A stretch of DNA of 60,078 nucleotides from Calothrix anomala FACHB-343. GTDB lineage: Bacteria; Cyanobacteriota; Cyanobacteriia; Cyanobacteriales; Nostocaceae. The notes under the pieces are model-generated. The model searched no databases, was not told the DNA's origin, and saw only the letters and a program-made list of their open reading frames with translations. The translations under genes and the position numbers were made by a program. Positions 1 to 6,363 of the stretch are shown here, in pieces (the first letter of the stretch is position 1; the number at the start of each line of letters is the position of its first letter). The DNA is taken from NCBI RefSeq assembly GCF_014696435.1, contig NZ_JACJQG010000062.1:1-60078 (forward strand). Reading direction: 5' to 3'.

Positions 1-503
1 TGGGATATGCTTTACTCATGTTGCTCTCTCGGTGCTGTCTACTATCTATTCACAGCGTATACCGAGAGAGCTTTTTTACAATCTGTCCGACTTTTCAAAC
101 ATCCTCTAAGAGACAACTCGATCGCAAAGAAGAGAGTTGACACTCACCGCCCTAAAAGTGCGGTGATTCTTGGGCTGAATCTTGCCTCCACCAACAATGT
201 TGATTTTGGGCTGACAGTTTCATGTTTAGTCCGACTACACTTTTTACAGCAAGCACTCTTATGGACTACTCCCCAAGCGTAAATTCGGGTATGCCCTACC
301 CTATTTGATTTTTATTTTCTCCCACCTATGCCATATTTTTAGAGGGCAGTGAGGTATTGGGGCAACCCTTGAGGGCTGGTGACACTAGCCTTTATCCAAC
401 GGTCAGTTCGCGTGCCACGACTACACATCTGATTTTCCGGTTGTACTCATTTTACCAGAAAGGCGTCCTAGAAGGACGGGGTTTTAGACCCATTCTCCTG
501 ATA
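1..503. mobile_element. Probable remnant of an IS200/IS605-type element (no transposase left)
   Basis: No convincing gene is visible here. The stretch carries three hairpins. One has arms 23-32/62-71 (GCTCTCTCGG) with an inner stem 34-38/52-56 and a T6 run at 72-77. One is 145-150/160-165 (CACCGC/GCGGTG). One is 464-469/473-478 (CGTCCT/AGGACG), followed by GGGGTTTTAGACCC. The second and third resemble the subterminal hairpins I remember from the right ends of cyanobacterial IS200/IS605 elements, where TnpB coding ends just before such a hairpin. No TnpA or TnpB reading frame survives. A 91-codon open frame at 7-282 has no recognisable domain and runs through two hairpins. The element call is inference from hairpin shape only. 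Confidence 0.35.
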
Positions 504-1028
504 ATGAAAAAAGTAGCCGTGTTTGGTAATACTGGAGGCGGTAAATCAACTCTCAGCCGGAGATTATCAGAAATTACTGGTTTACCACTCTACATTTTAG
601 ATAAAATTCAATATCAACCAGGGGGCGCTAAAATTTCAGATGAAGAGTATCAGCGCATTCATGCGGAAATTTTAGCTAATAACCAATGGATTATTGATGG
701 CTTTGGTTCAATGGAAACTCTTTGGCCTAGACTCAACGAAGCGGATAGTTTGGTATTTATCGATTTACCCCTATATGTGCATTTTTGGTGGGTAACTAAA
801 CGGTTAATTACAGGTTACTTTCAACCCCCAGCAGGCTGGCCGGAAAATAGTCCTATCTTCAGTAGTTCGCTAAATAGCTACCGCGTGCTGTGGTTATGCT
901 ACAAATATTTGACGCCAAAATATCGTGAGTATATTGCACAGGCTGAAAGTAGCAAAAAGATTTATCATATTCGTTCAGTGCAAGAGATTGGGCAGTTTTT
1001 TAAATCAATTGAAAGTCAGAATAAATAA
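504..1028 (+). CDS. Small P-loop NTPase, adenylate-kinase/topology-modulation-like
   Basis: This is a 174-residue protein starting at ATG 504, chosen because MKKVAVFGNTGGGKST puts the Walker A loop (residues 8-15) at the N terminus. An upstream in-frame ATG at 357 would add 49 residues read through the IS-like hairpin. The protein has the size and layout of the AAA_17/FlaR-like nucleoside-kinase family: P-loop, an LDKIQY segment, then IIDGFGSMETLWPR and a FIDLP strand like the middle of shikimate and adenylate kinases. The substrate cannot be told from sequence. The gene stands alone, and its upstream region is the presumed IS remnant, so its native promoter may have been replaced. Family call fairly secure, function open. 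Confidence 0.75.
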   Translation: MKKVAVFGNTGGGKSTLSRRLSEITGLPLYILDKIQYQPGGAKISDEEYQRIHAEILANNQWIIDGFGSMETLWPRLNEADSLVFIDLPLYVHFWWVTKRLITGYFQPPAGWPENSPIFSSSLNSYRVLWLCYKYLTPKYREYIAQAESSKKIYHIRSVQEIGQFFKSIESQNK

Positions 1029-1140
1029 CAGTTTGAGGTTGGGCGATCGCTATATTAGTTAAATGTTACATTTACTACCATATAAAATATGTCTTTAATT
1101 CTATCCCTTCTAGAAATGGGATAAAAGACAACCCAACACC

Positions 1141-1167
1141 GTCAACCGTCAACCGTCAACCGTCAAC
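1141..1167. repeat. Short heptamer tandem repeat, GTCAACC type
   Basis: Just under four head-to-tail copies of GTCAACC lie in the gap between the P-loop gene and dapL. The rest of that 268-bp gap shows a weak TATCCC/GGGATA inverted repeat (1102-1123) and nothing else. Such heptamer repeats are typical of heterocystous cyanobacterial genomes. Confidence 0.85.
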
Positions 1168-1296
1168 GTGAAATACCCCCACATTACCCTTGTGGTAAAG
1201 TCATTGGCTGTGTGCGATTCGAGAATTACGGCAAAACTTTATAATTTGTAATCTGTTCGCAGTAAGCTTGTTTGATGGTATTTCTCTCAATCTACT

Positions 1297-2532
1297 ATGG
1301 CAACGATTAACGACAACTACCTGAAGCTGAAAGCAGGTTACCTATTTCCCGAAATTGCACGGCGGGTAAATGCCTTTGCCCAAGCCAATCCAGATGCGAA
1401 AATTATTCGGTTGGGGATTGGCGATGTTACAGAACCTCTACCTGAAGCTTGCCGCACAGCGATGATTAAAGCTGTAGAGGAAATGGGCGATCGCGCAACT
1501 TTTAAAGGCTATGGCCCCGAACAAGGTTATGCTTGGTTAAGGGAAAAGATTGCAGCGCAAGATTTCCAAGCTAGGGGTGCGGATATCGACGCCTCGGAAA
1601 TTTTTATTTCTGATGGTTCTAAATGCGATACGGGGAATATTTTAGAAATTTTTGGACATGATAATGCGATCGCTGTTACCGATCCGGTTTATCCTGTCTA
1701 TGTAGATACTAATGTCATGGCAGGTAATACAGGTGTCGCTAACGATAAAGGCGAGTTTGCTGGCTTAGTCTATCTCCCCATTACCGCCGAGAATAACTTC
1801 ACCGCAGAGATACCAAACCAGAAAGTCGATTTAATTTATCTTTGCTTTCCCAATAACCCCACCGGCGCAACTGCTAGTAAGGAACACCTGAAAGCTTGGG
1901 TAGACTATGCAAAGGCGAATAACTCGATTATTTTCTTTGATGCTGCTTACGAAGCTTACATCACCGATCCGGCAATTCCCCATTCGATTTATGAAATTGA
2001 AGGTGCTAGGGATGTCGCCATTGAGTTTCGTTCTTTCTCCAAGAATGCAGGTTTCACCGGCACTCGTTGTGCTTTAACTGTCGTTCCCAAAACTTTGACA
2101 GCCAAAGCGGCTGATGGTTCTGATGTTGAACTGTGGAAACTGTGGAATCGTCGCCAGTCTACCAAGTTTAACGGCGTATCTTACATTGTACAGCGCGGTG
2201 CGGAAGCTGTTTATTCCCCAGAAGGACAGGCGCAAATCCAAGGATTAGTCAGCTTTTATTTGGAAAACGCCAAAATTATTCGCGAAAAGCTAACAGCCGC
2301 CGGATTGTCAGTATATGGTGGTGTCAATGCCCCTTATGTTTGGGTAAAAACTCCCAATGGTTTATCAAGTTGGGAATTTTTTGATAAATTACTGCAAAAC
2401 GTCAACGTTGTTGGCACTCCTGGTTCTGGCTTTGGTGCTGCTGGCGAAGGTTACTTCCGCATCTCTGCATTTAATAGCCGAGAAAATGTAGAAGAAGCTA
2501 TGCAACGAATTACCACTGGCTTGTCTTTGTAA
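1297..2532 (+). CDS. dapL: LL-diaminopimelate aminotransferase
   Basis: This 411-residue class I/II aminotransferase has the usual DapL length. It converts tetrahydrodipicolinate directly to LL-2,6-diaminopimelate with glutamate as donor (EC 2.6.1.83), the lysine and peptidoglycan route used by cyanobacteria and plants. The N terminus ([20 protein letters not shown]) and [13 protein letters not shown] are family hallmarks. CFPNNPTGA and [10 protein letters not shown] form the cofactor site. [12 protein letters not shown] carries the PLP Schiff-base lysine (Lys249), and the C-terminal FRISAF motif is present. The ATG at 1297 gives the standard N terminus. No clear Shine-Dalgarno sequence is seen, which is common in cyanobacteria. 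Transcribed alone; a long HIP1-armed hairpin lies 19 bp after the stop. Confidence 0.97.
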   Translation: MATINDNYLKLKAGYLFPEIARRVNAFAQANPDAKIIRLGIGDVTEPLPEACRTAMIKAVEEMGDRATFKGYGPEQGYAWLREKIAAQDFQARGADIDASEIFISDGSKCDTGNILEIFGHDNAIAVTDPVYPVYVDTNVMAGNTGVANDKGEFAGLVYLPITAENNFTAEIPNQKVDLIYLCFPNNPTGATASKEHLKAWVDYAKANNSIIFFDAAYEAYITDPAIPHSIYEIEGARDVAIEFRSFSKNAGFTGTRCALTVVPKTLTAKAADGSDVELWKLWNRRQSTKFNGVSYIVQRGAEAVYSPEGQAQIQGLVSFYLENAKIIREKLTAAGLSVYGGVNAPYVWVKTPNGLSSWEFFDKLLQNVNVVGTPGSGFGAAGEGYFRISAFNSRENVEEAMQRITTGLSL

Positions 2533-2550
2533 GTCTGTTTTGACTATAGT

Positions 2551-2592
2551 GCGATCGCATATTCAAAGCTGATGGCTCAGATATGCGATCGC
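2551..2592 (+). terminator. Long hairpin after dapL with HIP1 arms
   Basis: A perfect 12-bp inverted repeat, GCGATCGCATAT (2551-2562) and ATATGCGATCGC (2581-2592), is separated by 18 bp and followed by an AT-rich tail. It lies 19 bp after the dapL stop and could end its transcript. The tail lacks a real T-run, so it may equally be two neighbouring HIP1 sites. Both arms contain the HIP1 octamer. Confidence 0.4.
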
Positions 2593-2632
2593 ATTATATT
2601 ATCATTGGTCATTGGTCAAAGAAGAGGACAAG

Positions 2633-2666
2633 GGGCATTGGGCATTGGGCATTGGGCATTGGGCAT
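2633..2666. repeat. GGGCATT heptamer tandem repeat
   Basis: Nearly five perfect head-to-tail copies of GGGCATT. Two short open frames that cross it (about 2572-2806) consist of the repeat and have no family resemblance, so the stretch is treated as noncoding. Confidence 0.85.
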
Positions 2667-2771
2667 GGGAGACATTGAGAATTATTTATTTGTCTGCGTC
2701 ACGCTCCAAGTCTACTTTTCCCCCCTGCTCCCCTGCCTCTTTGGTCATTTGTCATTGGTATACCCTTGAGA

Positions 2772-2878
2772 ATACAGCGAATTGCAACTTGGTGAGGTAC
2801 AGATAATCGTTGATTGTAGGGGCATTGGCACTGCCATGCCCCGAAGCGCGTACCTCATTTACCTGAAATATGCTTTAT
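2772..2878. mobile_element. 107-bp hairpin element, family A, copy 1 of 4 (MITE-like)
   Basis: This imperfect palindrome has ends ATACAGC and GCTTTAT (GCTGTAT in other copies), inner arms GAGGTAC/GTACCTC and a core reading GGGGCATTGGCACTGCCATG. Close copies lie at 24363-24465, 51625-51731 and 56295-56402, all in the same orientation and all between genes. No coding capacity. The terminal inverted repeats, uniform length and intergenic placement fit a nonautonomous element. The copy at 24363 has an empty counterpart (see findings). Confidence 0.75.
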
Positions 2879-3071
2879 ATTGATTATTTGCTAATATTAT
2901 TTGAATTATTATTATATTTTTCTATACCTGCATAAATAGTTATGGTTAATTTAAAAACCATAGATTATCAGTGTTTTGCAGGTGATATCGATAAAATATG
3001 ACTAAGAAATATCAAATTTTATTGAGACTTTATTTTTCCTGTCTTGCAATACTAAATTGGCCTCAGTGAAA

Positions 3072-3145
3072 TTTTTAAAGATTAGATAAAGTTAGGTATC
3101 CTCCCAAGAATTTATGGTAAGTAAATACTCAGGTTAACTCTGAGT
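3072..3145 (+). promoter_or_regulatory. Conserved upstream block of the RTX genes, copy 1
   Basis: The block begins with TAAAGATTAGATAAAGTTA and continues through TTTATGGTAAGTAAATACTC into an inverted repeat, TTAACTC-T-GAGTTAA. Related blocks lie at 9721-9785, 12914-12995 and 49179-49250, each 280-520 bp ahead of an RTX start codon. Conservation in four places against otherwise diverged spacers suggests a promoter or long-leader element. Which protein or sigma factor uses it is unknown. The rest of the 2879-3423 gap shows only AT-rich sequence and one HIP1 site. Confidence 0.55.
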
Positions 3146-3423
3146 TAAGAAGGTAAAAACAAGGAAAACATATTCATTATTGATGCTTGTATAGTTCTGA
3201 CAGTAGTAACCATCCTTGATTAAAAGTGCGATCGCCCCATCAATCCCAAATTAAAGTATGGATAATTTCCCCAAGCATTACTAGTAAATCGCAGTATTTC
3301 TCGCCAAGAGAGCAACATCAACAATAAGTTGCTCGCTGAAAATTGTCCTGCTTTGTGAGATAGGAATTGTACATTTAGCGCCAAGTTAGTAACAAGATAA
3401 ATTATTTACAAAAAAATAAAACA

Positions 3424-3663
3424 ATGGCAATAATTTACGGAACTACATTAGACGATATCCTCAATGGAACTACTAGTGGCGATCGCATTTACGGTTATGC
3501 AGGTAATGATGTCCTCAATGGTGGTAGCGGTAACGATACACTTTCTGGGGAAGTGGGTAACGATACATACATCGTTGATAGTCTTGGCGATGTTGTCAGT
3601 GAAGATAATCGTGCAGGTGGCGATCGCACAATCAGCGCTGCAAATTTTCTAGTCGTTGCTTAA
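3424..3663 (+). CDS. Miniature RTX protein, internally deleted copy
   Basis: This 79-residue frame starts like its full-length neighbours ([20 protein letters not shown], then two more RTX nonapeptides and [17 protein letters not shown]). It then jumps at about residue 68 to the family's extreme C terminus (ISAANFLVVA and stop). The DNA just after the stop (TAATAGCGCGCAATT) matches the DNA after the next gene's stop. It therefore looks like a full-length copy that lost about 740 codons in frame. It keeps the complete 5' region with the conserved upstream block, so it is probably transcribed. Unlike its paralogs, it has no good Shine-Dalgarno sequence. It could be a decaying copy or a small exported calcium-binding peptide. 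Confidence 0.6.
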   Translation: MAIIYGTTLDDILNGTTSGDRIYGYAGNDVLNGGSGNDTLSGEVGNDTYIVDSLGDVVSEDNRAGGDRTISAANFLVVA

Positions 3664-3681
3664 TAGCGCGCAATTTCTTTA

Positions 3682-3711
3682 TTAGGGATTGAGCAATACT
3701 TAAACCCCTAA
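3682..3711 (+). terminator. Terminator-like hairpin after the mini-RTX gene
   Basis: An imperfect stem TTAGGGATTGAGC / CTTAAACCCCTAA lies between the mini gene and the next RTX gene. It is followed by TAGTCTTTG, which is only weakly T-rich. A nearly identical hairpin follows the next gene at 6270-6295, because the whole 113-bp spacer is duplicated. It may end or attenuate transcription between tandem copies. Confidence 0.4.
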
Positions 3712-3776
3712 TAGTCTTTGTATGGCTGGCTTTAACCATCATACCTATATATTTACAAATTTTTAGGAAGAAAATC

Positions 3777-6251
3777 ATGGCAACAATTAAAGGTACTGCT
3801 GCTGACGATATCCTCAATGGCACTACTAGCAGCGATATCATTTACGGTTATCAAGGTAATGATGTCCTCAATGGTGGCAGCGGGAACGATACCCTTGATG
3901 GCGGTAGCGGTAACGATACACTTTCTGGGGGAGGGGGTAACGATACATACATCGTTGATAGCCTTGGCGATGTTGTGAGTGAAGACAATGGTGCAGGCGG
4001 CGATCCTGGCGGTAGCAAAGATACAGTCATTTCTTCAGTAAACTGGACATTAGGCAATTATATTGAAAGACTTACCCTCACTGGCGCAGCTATTTCTGGC
4101 ACGGGAAACAATCTCAATAACAGAATTACGGGTAATGAATTTAACAATATTATCAATGGTGGAGAAGGCAACGATACCCTAGAAGGTCTGGCAGGAAATG
4201 ATAATTTGTATGGTGGGCTAAGTAATGACACAGTCTACGGTGGTGACGGTAATGACTATATTTACGACAATCAAGGCAAGAACAAACTCTACGGTGAAAA
4301 TGGTAATGATGAGCTAAGTGTTACCTCTTCATCTACAAGTAACACTTTAGACGGTGGTTCTGGTAATGACTACTTGTATGCCCATAACTCCAGTGGCAAT
4401 AATACCCTCAAAGGCGGATCTGGCGATGATTACTTATATATCGTCTCTTCCTTGGGTAATAACAGACTGAGTGGGGATGAGGGAAATGATATCTTTGCGC
4501 TTCGAGGATCTAGCGGGAACAATACACTTTCTGGCGGTACTGGCAATGATACCTTTAATGTTGCCAGCGTTACAGGCGCAAATAGGTTTTCTGGCGGCGA
4601 TGGTAATGACTCTTTCTATCTATCTGCAGGTAATACAGCTTCGTTAGTAACCCAAACAATATATGGGGATGGTAATAGCGATTACTTGGATGTCGATTAC
4701 ATCAGTGCGAATGGTGGTATCATCATGACCTTGGATGGAACCACAACTAACGGCTCAATTACTGCTGGCACAAATAAGATTAGCTTTTCGAGTATTGAAA
4801 GCTTCAATATCATAGGTACAAACTACGATGATAGTATTAAAGGAGGCAATGGCAACGATAGATTTTACGGAGGCTATGCTGGTAATGATCGGATTAATGG
4901 TGGTGCCGGTCACGATTTCTTGAAAGTTGACTATGATGAGCCTGACAGTGGCATCACCATGACTTTAGATGCAAGCACTGGTAGTGGTACGATCGCCAAC
5001 GGTACAAACTTTATTCGCTTTCAGAATATTGAACAATTTGAGATCGGTGTTACCAGCTATAATGACTTGCTTCTAGGTGGCAATGGAGACGATACTTTCC
5101 GGGGGGGCGGTTATAGTAGTAATGGTGGCAATGATGTCATTGATGGTGGTGGCGGTAACGATTTATTAAGGCTTGATTATTATGAAGATGGCGGCCCATT
5201 AATCATGTCCTTAGATGCAAACACTACTAGTGGCACCATTACAACAGGTAGCAACTTTATTCACTTCTCGAATATTGAACGTTTCCATATATTTGCTACA
5301 TACGAAAATGATACCCTAGTGGGTGGTGATGGCGACGACTACCTCGCAGGAGGTTTTTATGGCAATGATGTCATTCGTGGTGGCAATGGTAATGATTATC
5401 TCCGTGGGAGTTATGATGGCATTAGCTATTTAGATGGCGGTAATGGCGACGACATCATCATTGGCGGTGCAAAAGGCTACGATACTATCATTGGCGGTGC
5501 AGGTAATGACATAATTGGGAGTGAAGATTCTGGAAATCAGACCGTTTATGGTGGTGATGGTGACGATAGGATAGGCAGCGACTATTCTGATGGGAATAAC
5601 ATCTTCAATGGAGAAGATGGTAACGATCTCCTTAACCTCAGATATTCTGGTGGCAATAACATCTTAACCGGCGGTAATGGCAACGATTCGCTGACTATTG
5701 AAGATACTGGTGGCAATAATATCTTAAATGGTGGCAATGGTAATGACTATTTAGCTATACGCGGTGATTCCTATGGCGATAACACTCTTCAGGGTGGCAA
5801 TGGGGATGATACATTGAGTTGCTATTATGGTAATGATTTACTCATCGGTGGTGATGGTAATGATTATCTCACTGGTGGTAGCGGTGATGATACCTTTGTT
5901 TTCAATAATTACAGTCAAGGGATTGATACTATCTCCGACTTCAAGAGCTACTCGATCGGATATGACGGGATTGATTATACTTATACCTATGATAATGATG
6001 TGATTCAAGTATCTGCTGCTGGTTTTGGTGGTGGCTTATCCATCGGCGAACTCTCATCAAGTCAATTTACCATTGGTGCGGCTGCTAATGATAGCAATCA
6101 GCGATTTATCTACAACGATATTACAGGTGGTTTGTACTTTGACTCAGATGGCAGTGGAACTGGATTTGCCCAAGTACAATTTGCACAATTGTTCGATTCA
6201 CGATCCAGTGTACCAGCTATCAGCACTGCGAATATTAGAGTCGTAGCTTAA
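3777..6251 (+). CDS. RTX (hemolysin-type calcium-binding repeat) protein, paralog 1
   Basis: This 824-residue acidic, Gly/Asn/Asp-rich protein begins [20 protein letters not shown] and carries tandem GGxGxDxxx nonapeptides that bind Ca2+ in a parallel beta-roll. After a conserved segment (about 80-120, [20 protein letters not shown]) come widely spaced RTX motifs separated by SSGNNTL-type linkers. Modules of the type GGIIMTLDGTTTNGSITAG then follow. A C-terminal domain from about residue 705 (DTISDF, FTIGAAANDSNQRFIYND, LYFDSDGSG) ends in a short hydrophobic tail like a type I secretion signal. There is no Sec signal peptide. AGGAAG lies about 8 bp before the ATG. No type I exporter gene is in the window. 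Family secure; adhesin, matrix or enzyme role unknown. Confidence 0.88.
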   Translation: MATIKGTAADDILNGTTSSDIIYGYQGNDVLNGGSGNDTLDGGSGNDTLSGGGGNDTYIVDSLGDVVSEDNGAGGDPGGSKDTVISSVNWTLGNYIERLTLTGAAISGTGNNLNNRITGNEFNNIINGGEGNDTLEGLAGNDNLYGGLSNDTVYGGDGNDYIYDNQGKNKLYGENGNDELSVTSSSTSNTLDGGSGNDYLYAHNSSGNNTLKGGSGDDYLYIVSSLGNNRLSGDEGNDIFALRGSSGNNTLSGGTGNDTFNVASVTGANRFSGGDGNDSFYLSAGNTASLVTQTIYGDGNSDYLDVDYISANGGIIMTLDGTTTNGSITAGTNKISFSSIESFNIIGTNYDDSIKGGNGNDRFYGGYAGNDRINGGAGHDFLKVDYDEPDSGITMTLDASTGSGTIANGTNFIRFQNIEQFEIGVTSYNDLLLGGNGDDTFRGGGYSSNGGNDVIDGGGGNDLLRLDYYEDGGPLIMSLDANTTSGTITTGSNFIHFSNIERFHIFATYENDTLVGGDGDDYLAGGFYGNDVIRGGNGNDYLRGSYDGISYLDGGNGDDIIIGGAKGYDTIIGGAGNDIIGSEDSGNQTVYGGDGDDRIGSDYSDGNNIFNGEDGNDLLNLRYSGGNNILTGGNGNDSLTIEDTGGNNILNGGNGNDYLAIRGDSYGDNTLQGGNGDDTLSCYYGNDLLIGGDGNDYLTGGSGDDTFVFNNYSQGIDTISDFKSYSIGYDGIDYTYTYDNDVIQVSAAGFGGGLSIGELSSSQFTIGAAANDSNQRFIYNDITGGLYFDSDGSGTGFAQVQFAQLFDSRSSVPAISTANIRVVA

Positions 6252-6269
6252 TAGCGCGCAATTATCACC

Positions 6270-6295
6270 AGGGGTTGAGCAATGCTTAAACCCCT
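6270..6295 (+). terminator. Terminator-like hairpin between RTX paralogs 1 and 2
   Basis: AGGGGTTGAGC pairs with GCTTAAACCCCT around an AAT loop with one bulge. The tail TAATAGTCTTTG is weakly T-rich. It belongs to the 112-bp spacer that duplicates 3664-3776. Confidence 0.45.
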
Positions 6296-6363
6296 AATAG
6301 TCTTTGTATGGCTGGCTTTAACCACCATAGCTATATGTTCACAAATTTTTTAGGCAGAAAATC

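Noticed and set aside
2572-2806. Two short frames of 64-65 codons after dapL
   Set aside because: Built from a GGGCATT repeat and part of a hairpin element; no start signal or family.
3851-4057. Pro/Ser/Leu-rich minus-strand frames opposite the RTX genes (also near 6435, 10312 and 13358)
   Set aside because: They are the antisense of Gly/Asn/Asp RTX repeats and recur at the same place in every paralog because the sense sequence is conserved.
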